The notes under the pieces were generated by a model that was not told where the DNA came from, ran no database searches, and was given only the letters and a program-made list of their open reading frames with translations. This document shows, piece after piece, positions 8,172 to 17,496 of a stretch of DNA of 59,238 nt (position 1 is its first letter; every line of letters starts with the position of its first letter). The stretch is from positions 171,960 through 231,197 of the forward strand of contig NZ_MSCQ01000002.1 in the NCBI RefSeq assembly GCF_002954725.1, in the 5' to 3' direction. Made by a program: the position numbers and the translations under genes. This DNA is from Photobacterium phosphoreum (GTDB taxonomy: Bacteria > Pseudomonadota > Gammaproteobacteria > Enterobacterales > Vibrionaceae).

Positions 8172-9644
8172 TTAGTGGCCAATAGGACGCGCGAGGGAGG
8201 TTGGAAAACCACGCTCTGCTGCTAATTGTTCAGCATAACTGACAATATCGTTGAGGCTTAACTGTTGAGCAACAGGAAATTCATCTTCACGGGTTTGCGG
8301 TATGGGTTTTGAAATTAAATCCAATACGGCAAGTTGATCAAGGATTGCATCAGCGACAGATAACGCTGATGAGGCTTTTACAATTTCAGATCGTGCATAG
8401 CGTTGATGAGAATAAGAAACATCAGCCGCTCGCAATGTAGGATCACTGCCGGGAATTTGCTGGGCACCAAATAACGGCTTGCCACCGACAGTGGCTTGTT
8501 CAAACTTTTCAACAAACTGCGCCATGTGGTTAATTGCCCGCTGTGTGCGTTGTTCTATCTCTGGCTGTGTCCAATGCTGTTGTAATTTGGCTTTAAAAGA
8601 AGCATCTAATTGTGGCTGAGCACTGTTTGCATTTGATGACACTAACCCATTTTTAAATAGCGTAATATCTTGTGTCATGCCATGGAGTTGGAAAAATCCA
8701 TCAGGGTAAGGGGTTAGTTGCGCCATACCATTTGGTGTACCTCGTTCACCGTGAAAAATTACTTCAGGCCATTGTGCATCACACTGCGCCCAATGAGTGA
8801 TATAAGCCGCTTTAAACTCCACCATTCGTTGACGTGGAATATGCGCTAAGTCATCAATTGTCCCCGTTCGATAACCGCCAGCATTAACTAAATAGTCAAC
8901 ATTAATCTGATGTTGATCGCCCGTTAAATCTTGGTAGCTTATTTTCCAACCGGTGTTTTGTTCAGCTAAAGATGTCACTTTAGTATTGGTATGAACATGA
9001 CACGCTGTCAGCTTTTGTAATGCGAGGGTTAAGGTTGCTGCAATTCTAAACACACTTAAACCATATTCTTGCACCATCACTAATGGGTATTTGAATTGAT
9101 CTAAATTGATTGATTTAGCAACAGGGATCATCCATTGATCAGGTGTTAGCGGATGGCGAGGATTATCTTGTAATGCTAAGCGTTCCATATCATTACGCTG
9201 ATACAGCTTAAAGTAATCGTTAGGCTCACCCAGCACTTTATTTTTAGGATCGTTTTCGACCAGTGCTTGGTATGTCTGTTGTAATAACGTTAAGCGGGGG
9301 AGTAAATCATTAGGATCACCTGCATCATTGCAAGGGATCGCAATAACTGTCGGTCTAATATTTGAGGTGTGTTGATAGACACGTAGCGTATCAATAGATT
9401 GCTTGAGTAGTGTCACACATTGTTGATCTGAGATCTCGCGATACAGATTTCCACCTGCATGTAAGTGACAAATTGGGGGGCCATTAACTAAGCTTTTCCC
9501 TTCTTCAAATAACTGAACATTAATACCTTGTTCTGCTAATCGAAGTGCAATGGTTGATCCAGCGATACCGCCACCAATAATACCAACCGTGATTGGTGAA
9601 TTAGAGAGGGGAAACGATGTCGTTTTACTTTCAATTAAATTCAT
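8172..9644 (-). CDS. FAD-dependent oxidoreductase (DAO-like)
   Basis: 490 residues. A dinucleotide-binding fold near the N-terminus carries GIIGGGIAGSTIALRLAEQG followed by an acidic residue (LFEEG). A second FAD-contact segment is VDYLVNAGGYRTG, and the middle holds a substrate domain. The layout is that of DAO/glycine oxidase-like flavoproteins, but the protein is longer and I do not recognise the substrate. There is no signal peptide. It is monocistronic, facing the coiled-coil gene across a shared terminator. Confidence 0.75.
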   Translation of the reverse strand: MNLIESKTTSFPLSNSPITVGIIGGGIAGSTIALRLAEQGINVQLFEEGKSLVNGPPICHLHAGGNLYREISDQQCVTLLKQSIDTLRVYQHTSNIRPTVIAIPCNDAGDPNDLLPRLTLLQQTYQALVENDPKNKVLGEPNDYFKLYQRNDMERLALQDNPRHPLTPDQWMIPVAKSINLDQFKYPLVMVQEYGLSVFRIAATLTLALQKLTACHVHTNTKVTSLAEQNTGWKISYQDLTGDQHQINVDYLVNAGGYRTGTIDDLAHIPRQRMVEFKAAYITHWAQCDAQWPEVIFHGERGTPNGMAQLTPYPDGFFQLHGMTQDITLFKNGLVSSNANSAQPQLDASFKAKLQQHWTQPEIEQRTQRAINHMAQFVEKFEQATVGGKPLFGAQQIPGSDPTLRAADVSYSHQRYARSEIVKASSALSVADAILDQLAVLDLISKPIPQTREDEFPVAQQLSLNDIVSYAEQLAAERGFPTSLARPIGH

Positions 9645-10205
9645 AAGGTTTGAACACGTAAATCAGTTAAAAACAACCAAAGGGTTTATTTGACAGAGGA
9701 ATACTCAATAAATCCCTTGAATGTATGAATGGAACTATTTTACGTTGTAATGGGGTAAAGAGAAATAGCAGGATATTAAAATACTATTAAAAGCGTATTA
9801 GTATTATTCACTACGTCAATAATTTCTGTTAGCTATATGGGTAATATCTTCTAGGTATGTATTGGTTGTTTTACTCCTTTGTTAGTTTTTAGTTATCCCG
9901 TATTACGATATTTAAGGCATCATTCAGTCGTAAATGTAATGTTTTAAATACTTTTTAATAATAAATGATATGTTTTTTCGAATAAATACAGCAAAGTGAC
10001 TTTCCATTAAGTTGTTTTTTATCAATACCTTATGATTTTAATGTGGCATTGGTATTTATTTATTCTGGATTTTTATTTTCCCTTTTGATAAATTAAATCC
10101 TGTTTTTTTGAACTTAAATATAAAAATGTGGTCGTGAATTATCTTTTTATATCGAAATGACGAGAAAACAGCAGTAGTGGTAATAATTATAATAAAGGAT
10201 AAATA
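9645..10205. other. Long AT-rich intergenic region upstream of ompA
   Basis: 561 bp without a supportable ORF between the FAD-oxidoreductase start and the first OmpA-family gene. It should contain both promoters and probably a long 5' untranslated region for the porin gene, as is common for outer-membrane protein mRNAs. I see no clear palindrome or structured RNA. Confidence 0.4.
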
Positions 10206-11240
10206 ATGTCTAAAATGAATCTAGTGGTTTTACCTCTTGCACTTCTTGTTTCTGGTGCAGTAAACGCAGCCACTGTTAATCCATTCTATGTGGGTGCGCG
10301 TGCTGGTGGTGTTCATTACGCTGATTTCGATGCGAAAACAGGCAATGATCATTGGAACCCAAGTCACTCAACATCAATCGATAAAGATGATTTTGCTGGC
10401 GGTATCTTCATGGGTTACAACGTAACTCCTTGGTTTGCTGTTGAGACAGGCTATACTTGGTTAGGTGAAGTAAAGCTGAAAGAAGCGAATGCAAAAATAA
10501 AGCAACAAGCAATTGATTTTGTGGGTAAGTTTACTTATCAAGCAACCGATTCTTTAGATTTATACACTAAAGTGGGTGGCGCATGGCAGTTTTCTCATAT
10601 TAAAGCTGAAGGCCTATCTGATCGTGACGATAGCTTAGTGGCGACTGCGGGTCTTGGTGCTGAATATCACTTCACAAATAACCTTTCTGTACGTGCTGAA
10701 TACCAGTACTACCACGATATGGAAGTGAAACCAACTGGCGAGAACACTAAACTTAACTGGGATGCGCATTACTACGGTGTGAGCCTTGTTTACGGTTGGG
10801 GTGCACCAGCAGCCGTTGTTCCTGTTGTAGCGGAAGTGGTTGAAGCAACAACCGTTCAACTTGAGCCTATTTCGGTTGAAATGCCATTCTCATTTGATAG
10901 TAATGAACTATCAGCACAAGATAAGCAACGTTTAGAACCAATTGCACAGCGTCTTGTAAACTTCCCTGAAGCCCAACTTGTTGTTATTGGTCACTCTGAT
11001 AGCACTGGCGCAGAAGCTTACAATCAAAAACTCTCTGAAGAGCGCGCATTAACAGTGGCAACGTACTTAACTAAGCAATTCAACATTGATCCTAGTCGTG
11101 TCTCTGCTGAAGGTCGTGGTGAACTCGATCCAGCAGCAACAAACGATACCACTGAAGGTCGTGCTGAAAACCGTCGTGCAGATGTAACAACCCCTGGTTT
11201 TGAAATCGAACAAGCGGCTGTAGAAGCTATTGCTCAATAA
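10206..11240 (+). CDS. ompA: OmpA-family outer membrane protein (copy 1)
   Basis: 344 residues: signal peptide (cleavage near VNAAT), an N-terminal eight-strand barrel (about residues 22-200; FYVGARAGGVHYADF to HYYGVSLVYGWG), an Ala/Val/Pro linker, and a C-terminal OmpA peptidoglycan-binding domain with SFDSNELSAQDKQRLEPIA, GHSDSTGAEAYNQKLSEERA and GRAENRRADV. It anchors the outer membrane to the cell wall. It has its own terminator at 11265-11291. A diverged paralogue follows about 1 kb downstream. Confidence 0.93.
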   Translation: MSKMNLVVLPLALLVSGAVNAATVNPFYVGARAGGVHYADFDAKTGNDHWNPSHSTSIDKDDFAGGIFMGYNVTPWFAVETGYTWLGEVKLKEANAKIKQQAIDFVGKFTYQATDSLDLYTKVGGAWQFSHIKAEGLSDRDDSLVATAGLGAEYHFTNNLSVRAEYQYYHDMEVKPTGENTKLNWDAHYYGVSLVYGWGAPAAVVPVVAEVVEATTVQLEPISVEMPFSFDSNELSAQDKQRLEPIAQRLVNFPEAQLVVIGHSDSTGAEAYNQKLSEERALTVATYLTKQFNIDPSRVSAEGRGELDPAATNDTTEGRAENRRADVTTPGFEIEQAAVEAIAQ

Positions 11241-11264
11241 CGATGAGTAAAACATAGTCTTGTT

Positions 11265-11291
11265 AAAAAGCGCCTGATTGGCGCTTTTTTT
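11265..11291 (+). terminator. Terminator of ompA copy 1
   Basis: Stem AAAAAGCGCC / GGCGCTTTTT with loop TGATT, followed by T residues, 25 bp past the stop codon. Confidence 0.88.
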
Positions 11292-11448
11292 ATGCCTGTC
11301 AAACTTCGGCATGCTGAATGTATCGTTTCATGGTGGCTATTGCCGTTAATAATGTGAATATTATTTTTTCTGACTTATCTTGAGAGTGATATTATAGCGA
11401 AATCACGTAAGAATAGATGTTATACCTAACCAATAAGCAGAGCATATT

Positions 11449-11877
11449 ATGGCGATTTGGCAACGACCGTTTACGTTAGCACTTTTTAATCAGACCTCTA
11501 AAAATACCTTAGTTGAACATTTAGGCATTGAATATGTTGCGTTTGATGATTCTTCATTATCAGCGACGATGCCGGTAGATTGTCGTACCCATCAACCACT
11601 AGGCATGTTACATGGTGGGGCATCCGTTGTATTAGCAGAAACACTCGGTTCACTGGCCGCAAATTTTGCGGTAACTGACGATTATTATTGTGTTGGTTTA
11701 GATATTAATGCCAACCATATTCGCGCGGTTCGTAGTGGTTTTGTGACAGGAAAGGCGACACCATTACATCTTGGTGCAACTACCCAAGTATGGCAGATTG
11801 AAATTCGCGATGAGCGTCAGCGTTTGGTGTGTACCAGTCGTTTGACAATGGCCGTTTTGAAACATAAAAAGCAGTAA
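11449..11877 (+). CDS. menI: Hotdog-fold acyl-CoA thioesterase, probable DHNA-CoA hydrolase MenI
   Basis: 142 residues, the length of YdiI/MenI. The hotdog helix motif LGMLHGGASVVLAETLGS contains the catalytic Glu, and the family segment GLDINANHIRAVRSGFVTG is present. In the YdiI branch this enzyme hydrolyses 1,4-dihydroxy-2-naphthoyl-CoA in menaquinone synthesis; other PaaI-type thioesterases look similar, so specificity is inferred. It is followed 5 bp later by a DUF3389 gene, probably in one operon. Confidence 0.8.
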   Translation: MAIWQRPFTLALFNQTSKNTLVEHLGIEYVAFDDSSLSATMPVDCRTHQPLGMLHGGASVVLAETLGSLAANFAVTDDYYCVGLDINANHIRAVRSGFVTGKATPLHLGATTQVWQIEIRDERQRLVCTSRLTMAVLKHKKQ

Positions 11878-11882
11878 ATACA

Positions 11883-12119
11883 ATGATCATTACTTTTTCT
11901 CAAGGCAAAATTATTGCAACGCAACATGAAGTTGTTATCCGTATTGATGGCGACTGTCGAATAATGATGCAAGCGCAAGTGGACGAACTGACATTAATTG
12001 GTGGTGCGAATGTGATCACCGCTGTGGGCAGTGGTTTGAATTGGTCGGTTAAATTAGATACTGATGAACAGTTACAGCAATTAGCGACTGAAATAGGTAT
12101 CGCTATCACCCAATATTAA
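11883..12119 (+). CDS. DUF3389 family protein
   Basis: 78 residues, a small soluble protein restricted largely to Vibrionaceae relatives. Family-like features are the start MIITFSQGKIIATQHEVVIR and the glycine segment LIGGANVITAVGSGLNW. Function is unknown. It is translationally close (5 bp) to the thioesterase gene, the arrangement I recall for this family, which suggests a shared transcript. Confidence 0.75.
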   Translation: MIITFSQGKIIATQHEVVIRIDGDCRIMMQAQVDELTLIGGANVITAVGSGLNWSVKLDTDEQLQQLATEIGIAITQY

Positions 12120-12291
12120 GGTGTTGGTCTATTGTTTATACTAAGTGAGCGAATGGTGATATTTATCGTGATGGAATGATTTTATTTCTATTTACGTATG
12201 ACAATGAAATGCTATTTTGGCATTATTAACTAAGTTTGCAGACCATTGCATTCAGAACTTATTTAATATTAATCACTATAAAGTAAATAGC

Positions 12292-13290
12292 ATGTCTAAT
12301 AAATATTTTGCACTGTTACCTCTCGCTGTTCTTATTTCTGGTGTTGCTCATGCAGCACCTGCTAATCCTTATTATGTTGGTGTGCGTCTAGGTGATGCTA
12401 ACTATTCTCATTTTGAACAAAATAACCATGCTTCTAACCTTGGCCTAAAACAAAATGATCTTGGTGCGGGTATCTTTGCTGGTTATAACATCACTCCATG
12501 GTTTGCGGTTGAGACGGGTTATACGTGGTTGGGTGATGCACAAATTAATCATCAAAATATTAAACAACACGCGTTTGATTTAACCGGTAAGGCAACATGG
12601 CACGTTAATGATAGCTGGGGCCTATTTGCTAAAGCGGGTGGCAGTTACATGCTAACGGCTTACCATGGCAACGGTATTAGTGATACTGATGACCATCTTG
12701 TGGGTACTGTTGGCGCGGGTGTTGAATATCAATTAACCGACCACCTTTCAACCCGTGCTGAATATCAATATTATCATGACTTATCATCAAAACCTCGTGG
12801 TACTGATTTAAGCTACAAGTTTGATACTAATTTCTATGGCTTAAGCTTGGTTTATAACTGGGGTGCAGCACCGGTTGTGGTTGATACTATTGCTCCAGCA
12901 GTAGCGCAAACAGTGACAATTGAGCCATCGACATTATCATTAGGCTACGGGGTTAATCAGTATAAACTCACCACAGCAAATGAAAACGCACTACAGCCAA
13001 TGATGAAGCGTTTAACTCGTTACCCAAGCGCTAAAATTGTGGTTACTGGTTATACTTCAAATACTGGTACTGCTGCTTATAATCAAACATTGTCTGAAAA
13101 ACGTGCTCATGCTGTTGCTTCTGAGTTAGCAAAATATGTGGTTAATCCTGCACAAGTGACTGCGCAAGGTATGGGTGAACAACATCCTATCGCAACCAAT
13201 GACACTACTGAAGGTCGTGCGCAAAATCGCCGTGTAGAAATTACTTCTCCTGCGTTAAAAATTGCAACAGAAGCTGCCTCTGAGCGTTAA
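12292..13290 (+). CDS. OmpA-family outer membrane protein (copy 2)
   Basis: 332 residues from ATG 12292, where a proper signal peptide begins (LLPLAVLISGVAHAAPA). An in-frame start at 12217 would put an unlikely extension before it. The barrel half closely parallels copy 1 (NPYYVGVRLGDANYSHF, WFAVETGYTWLGDAQ). The C-terminal OmpA domain keeps GYTSNTGTAAYNQTLSEKRA and GRAQNRRVEI, but the FDSNE-type segment has drifted to LGYGVNQYKLTTANE. It is probably a tandem duplicate that has since specialised. Confidence 0.9.
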   Translation: MSNKYFALLPLAVLISGVAHAAPANPYYVGVRLGDANYSHFEQNNHASNLGLKQNDLGAGIFAGYNITPWFAVETGYTWLGDAQINHQNIKQHAFDLTGKATWHVNDSWGLFAKAGGSYMLTAYHGNGISDTDDHLVGTVGAGVEYQLTDHLSTRAEYQYYHDLSSKPRGTDLSYKFDTNFYGLSLVYNWGAAPVVVDTIAPAVAQTVTIEPSTLSLGYGVNQYKLTTANENALQPMMKRLTRYPSAKIVVTGYTSNTGTAAYNQTLSEKRAHAVASELAKYVVNPAQVTAQGMGEQHPIATNDTTEGRAQNRRVEITSPALKIATEAASER

Positions 13291-13369
13291 GCTACAATTT
13301 ATTCATTGAATGGTTGCTGCAGCATTGTGTCGTCAGAAGTGAATAAACAGAATTAAGCAATAGCATCAT

Positions 13370-13431
13370 AAAAAGCCAGCCATGTGATTATTTTCTTCGT
13401 AATTAAAGAATAAACATGACTGGCTTTTTTT
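13370..13431. terminator. Long-stem bidirectional terminator
   Basis: AAAAAGCCAG-C-CATGT pairs with ACATG-A-CTGGCTTTTTTT across a 27-nt loop: a 16-bp stem with one mismatch. It separates the second OmpA gene from the convergent rodA gene. Confidence 0.75.
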
Positions 13432-13455
13432 AGCGCTTATTTAAGGCGTAGCGCG

Positions 13456-14547
13456 TTATTTCTCTGGAGCACAAATAGACTTCTTGCGAAGGCACAGTGA
13501 CATGATCATGCCAAATATTGCCCCCTGAGTAATAATGGCAGAACCACCATAACTAAAGAACGGTAACGGACTTCCCATAACAGGTAATACGCCACTCACC
13601 ATACCGATATTAATAAAGCTATAAAGAAAGAAGCTTAATGCAAACGAGGCGCTGACTAAGCGTGCAAACGGTGATTTTGATTGATTGGCTAGCCAAATTA
13701 CTCGAAACGTCATAAAGCCATAAATCCCAAGTAAGAATACACTGCCCCAATAGCCCCATTCTTCTGCGAAGGTTGAGAAAATAAAGTCAGTATGGCTTTC
13801 TGGAATAAACCCTAAGTTACCTTGGGTTGCATCTGTCCAACCTTTACCGCGTATACCTCCTGAACCAATGGCAATTTTTGATTGAATAATTTGATAACCC
13901 GAACCAAGAGGATCAGATTCAGGATCAAGAAATTGTAATACCCGTTTTTTCTGGTAGGTTTCCATTACAAAATACCAGGCTAAGGGTATTGTGACACCAA
14001 TGATACCTAAAACAGTCGAAATTAACGTCCAGCTCATTCCCGCATAATAAAGTACAAATAGCGCATACAGAATGGTAAAAATAGCACCATCAAGATCGGG
14101 CTGAATAAAAATAAGTCCGGCTGGAATCGCTGTGATCATCAAACAAATCAGGACTTTTTTAAGTGTCGGACGTCCAGCTTCAGCAATCAGTATCCATGCC
14201 ATCATTAACGGCACTGCGATTTTAACCAGCTCAGACGGCTGAAAACGAATCGGCCCAAGGGCTAACCAACGTCGTGAACCGTTAGTACTGTCACCAATGA
14301 CAAATACGCCTAGAAGCAAAATAACGGTCACTATAAATAAATAAGGTGTATAGCGTTGGTAAGTCGTGGGAGAAATGGCTGACATGACAATTAATGCGCC
14401 AATGGCTAACAGACCACGAATAAGATGACGCTCAATGATGGGGACGCTAAAGCTACTTGCGCTCCATACAGTTAATGAACTAAATGTGATTAAAAGAAGA
14501 ATTGATATACAAAGTGGCATATCAAGATAAGGACGGTATTTATTCAT
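13456..14547 (-). CDS. rodA: SEDS peptidoglycan glycosyltransferase RodA
   Basis: 363 residues, close to the usual ~370, with about ten transmembrane segments. SEDS/RodA signatures are present: RWLALGPIRFQPSELVKIAVPL, QPDLDGAIFTILYALFVLYY, GIRGKGWTDATQGNLGFIPESHTDFIFSTFAEEWG and GSPLPFFSYGGSA. RodA polymerises lipid II during elongation with a cognate class B PBP. Unlike the usual mrdA-mrdB operon, no PBP2 gene lies next to it, so it may be a second RodA copy. Confidence 0.9.
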   Translation of the reverse strand: MNKYRPYLDMPLCISILLLITFSSLTVWSASSFSVPIIERHLIRGLLAIGALIVMSAISPTTYQRYTPYLFIVTVILLLGVFVIGDSTNGSRRWLALGPIRFQPSELVKIAVPLMMAWILIAEAGRPTLKKVLICLMITAIPAGLIFIQPDLDGAIFTILYALFVLYYAGMSWTLISTVLGIIGVTIPLAWYFVMETYQKKRVLQFLDPESDPLGSGYQIIQSKIAIGSGGIRGKGWTDATQGNLGFIPESHTDFIFSTFAEEWGYWGSVFLLGIYGFMTFRVIWLANQSKSPFARLVSASFALSFFLYSFINIGMVSGVLPVMGSPLPFFSYGGSAIITQGAIFGMIMSLCLRKKSICAPEK

Positions 14548-14802
14548 TAAGTACTACTGCAAACCACGCGTAATTGCGCACCGGTGAAAAGTACCGCTAC
14601 TTTAAAATATTCTTGTTTCTCTACAAGGAATATTTTGCAAGAAAATGTATTTCTGTTGCATTAGCCGAATAAATGTACAAATTATTCGTTTAAATAGTCT
14701 TAATAAGAGACATTATCGTGTGAATTTTCGGCAATGTCGCAGTATTTAATACTATGCATCAAGTATAATTATCGAAAATAATAAAATAACAATGGAGTGG
14801 AA

Positions 14803-15708
14803 ATGGATCGTTATTACTGGGGTGTTGATTTAGGCGGTACTAAAATTGAGTGTGCAGTTATTGAACGTAGCACTGATATGTGTGTTGTCAGGGAGCGGAT
14901 CGCAACAGACAGCGATCAAGGCTATGCTCATATTTTAAATCAGATTACATTGCTGATTGACCGTTGTGCAGAACAATTAGGTCAGCGGCCTCTAGCGATT
15001 GGTTTTGGTACTCCCGGTACATTAGATCCTCATTATGGTGTGATGAAAAATTGTAATTCAACTGCGCTTAATGGCAAGCCACTTGATAAAGATCTGACAG
15101 AATTGCTGGGTGCAAAAGTTGTATTAGCCAATGATGCGAATTGCTTTGCTCTCGCTGAAGCACATTTTGGTGCAGCAAAGCGAGTAAAGCCTAATGCTGA
15201 AGTCGTGTTTGGCATCATCATGGGCACTGGCGTTGGTTCTGGTGTGGTCGTTAATGGTAAATGTCTATATGGTTGTCATGGCATTGCCGGAGAGTGGGGG
15301 CATAATGTTATAGAGCCTGATGGTGCACCTTGTTATTGCGGTCAATCTGGTTGTTTAGAAACCGTGATCTCAGGCAAAGGCTTGGAACGATTTTATGCTG
15401 AGCAGTCAGGACAAACATTATCATTACCTGAAATCGTCACTCGAGCGGCTGATAATGATCTTCATGCTCAAGCTACGATGGCAAGAATGTCACATTATTT
15501 TGGTATTGCTGCCGCACAAATTATCAATGTACTTGATCCTGATGTGATCGTTATTGGTGGTGGGGTGGGTAATATCGATGCTTTATACCAACAAGCAGAA
15601 CAAGCGATTTTACCGCATCTATTTAACGGTGAATTAAACACTCAGATTGTGAAGCCTGATTTAGGTGATAGTGCTGGTGTCTTTGGCGCTGCTGCATTGG
15701 TAAAATAA
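14803..15708 (+). CDS. ROK-family sugar kinase, Mak-like fructokinase
   Basis: 301 residues from ATG 14803, with GGAG 5 nt upstream; a GTG at 14797 is in frame. The N-terminal phosphate-binding motif is WGVDLGGTKIE. The ROK zinc-binding signature GHNVIEPDGAPCYCGQSGCLE follows, and DPDVIVIGGGVGN closes the second ATP-binding part. The segments NSTALNGKPLDKDL and GIAGEWGHN are closer to manno/fructokinase Mak than to NagK. It would phosphorylate a free hexose in the cytosol. Substrate choice is inferred. Confidence 0.82.
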   Translation: MDRYYWGVDLGGTKIECAVIERSTDMCVVRERIATDSDQGYAHILNQITLLIDRCAEQLGQRPLAIGFGTPGTLDPHYGVMKNCNSTALNGKPLDKDLTELLGAKVVLANDANCFALAEAHFGAAKRVKPNAEVVFGIIMGTGVGSGVVVNGKCLYGCHGIAGEWGHNVIEPDGAPCYCGQSGCLETVISGKGLERFYAEQSGQTLSLPEIVTRAADNDLHAQATMARMSHYFGIAAAQIINVLDPDVIVIGGGVGNIDALYQQAEQAILPHLFNGELNTQIVKPDLGDSAGVFGAAALVK

Positions 15709-15728
15709 GAACAAACTAACAAACTAAC

Positions 15729-15766
15729 AAAAAGGGCACAACGGTATTAACCATTGTGCCCTTTTT
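15729..15766. terminator. Bidirectional terminator
   Basis: A 17-bp stem with one mismatch (AAAAAGGGCACAA-c-GGT against ACC-a-TTGTGCCCTTTTT) and loop ATTA lies between the ROK kinase and the convergent MFS gene. Confidence 0.85.
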
Positions 15767-15781
15767 TACGCATACTGTGTA

Positions 15782-16957
15782 TTAGCTCGCCAATACTTGT
15801 GGCTTACGGTGTAAGCTTGCAATTAGCATATAAATGGCTGTTGCCAGTAGTACGATAAAGAAGAAGTCCATCAAACCATTCTGTTCAGCCATAAAGCTAT
15901 TAGCACCAATAGGGCCAAGTGCTGAACCAATGCTGTAGCTAAAGAGCATCACTTGTGTTGCTGCTACAATGTAAGATGAATCTAAATTATCACACGCTAA
16001 TGTAATAGCAATCGGATAAAGTGCAAATGCCGACATACCTAATAATGCTAATGCGCTGACTAGCATAATGTAATCTGACGATAAATACGTTAAACCCATT
16101 GCAAACACACCCAGTAATGACATTAACGCAAGTAATAACGTTTTGCTCATTACAATAGAAAGCTTGCTAATAATTGGCTGAATAACCATACCGCCAAGAA
16201 TAACTGCTGCCATCAATACACCAACTTGATTGGTAGAAAGTGAACTGGCTTTAAGCGCTAATGGCATCAAACCATAAATACTTCCCATCACCACACCTGA
16301 TGTGATGCAACCAATAATTGCTGGCTTACTTAAACGTGAAATTTGTTTAAGTGAAAGCACTTGGTGACCATGGCTGTTTGGCTGACCTTGCTTAACAAAC
16401 AATGGTGGCAAAATGGCAATTAATAATAGTACTAAGATCACGATAAAAGGTACAAAACCTTGTACACCAAAGTAACCCACAGCAAGCTGACCGATAGTCG
16501 TACCGCCGTACAATGACGTCATGTAAAATCCAAGACGCTTAGCTCGCTCTTTTGCACTATCGCCAATCAATAACCATGATTCAACAACAACAAAAATACC
16601 GGCTACAGCCATACCTGCAATTAAACGTGAAAATAGCCATAGTTCTTTATGTGGAAACAAAGGTAATACAGCAACCGTTGACGCTAATAATGTAAGAAAG
16701 CTAATAAAGGCAATGCGGTGACCTATTTTAGCAATAATAGGTTCGATCATTAATGACCCTATTAATAAACCAAGATAATAGATACTCGCTAACCAACTGG
16801 CATAACTACTATCAATATTAAAATTTGCTAATGATAGTGGGATCAAGCTCATTAAGTAGCCTGAAGCGATTGCAAATACAGTTAGTCCTGCAACTGGCAC
16901 GAACATGCCGCTGCTTTTTTGACAAGTAGTGGTTTGTTGCACTACCGTACTCTCCAC
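15782..16957 (-). CDS. MFS transporter, YcaD-like
   Basis: About 391 residues with twelve predicted membrane segments. MFS features are seen: the loop 2-3 signature region EPIIAKIGHRIAF and the loop after TM5 with GDSAKERAKRLGFYMTSLYGG. The overall pattern is that of the YcaD-type drug/metabolite transporters. The first frame start is GTG 16957; a GTG at 16942 with GGAG about 9 nt upstream is also plausible. Substrate unknown. Confidence 0.8.
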   Translation of the reverse strand: MESTVVQQTTTCQKSSGMFVPVAGLTVFAIASGYLMSLIPLSLANFNIDSSYASWLASIYYLGLLIGSLMIEPIIAKIGHRIAFISFLTLLASTVAVLPLFPHKELWLFSRLIAGMAVAGIFVVVESWLLIGDSAKERAKRLGFYMTSLYGGTTIGQLAVGYFGVQGFVPFIVILVLLLIAILPPLFVKQGQPNSHGHQVLSLKQISRLSKPAIIGCITSGVVMGSIYGLMPLALKASSLSTNQVGVLMAAVILGGMVIQPIISKLSIVMSKTLLLALMSLLGVFAMGLTYLSSDYIMLVSALALLGMSAFALYPIAITLACDNLDSSYIVAATQVMLFSYSIGSALGPIGANSFMAEQNGLMDFFFIVLLATAIYMLIASLHRKPQVLAS

Positions 16958-17496
16958 ATTAAATTCGGTTTAGATAATCTGTCTCTTTATAAAGGAGTAA
17001 CCCTGAAAGAGTAGTCAAAAACCCGTCGACCGAAAAAGGCAGAAGGGAGGAAGAGACAGTGCTGTTTAAGTTTACTTCCGATTGAAAGCGGAGCGATTAT
17101 TCACGCAACTGAGGTGGGAGTAAAATGAGAAAAACTAATCCGAAACTGTATTTTTATTTATAATATTGTTGATACTAAAAAAATGATTAGTGTTATGTTT
17201 AATCAAATATATTCAATAGCGTAGGTGCGGGGTAAAATTACAAGTTATTTAATGGGTTATAATCATTAAACGGGTGAATCAATCAACTAATTACCACAAA
17301 ATCATTAGTGTTGTAATTGAGTTGATAAGTAATTATTTTCAAATTTTATACGAAAATAATTAATCATCGCCAATAAAAATTTTTCTTAGGAGAGAAAATT
17401 ATCGAAGGCATAAAAAAAGTCACTCCATCAAGTATAAATTAATAAACAGATAGCAGTGACTATTAAATATTATGTAAAAAAATATTGTTTTATTAC
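16958..17496. other. Gene-free interval between MFS and ylqF genes
   Basis: 539 bp with no supportable coding region. It should hold the MFS promoter. Near its right side, AGTCACT (from 17419) and AGTGACT (to 17461) form an inverted repeat followed on the minus strand by seven T residues, a probable ylqF terminator with a long loop. Nothing else stands out. Confidence 0.45.
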
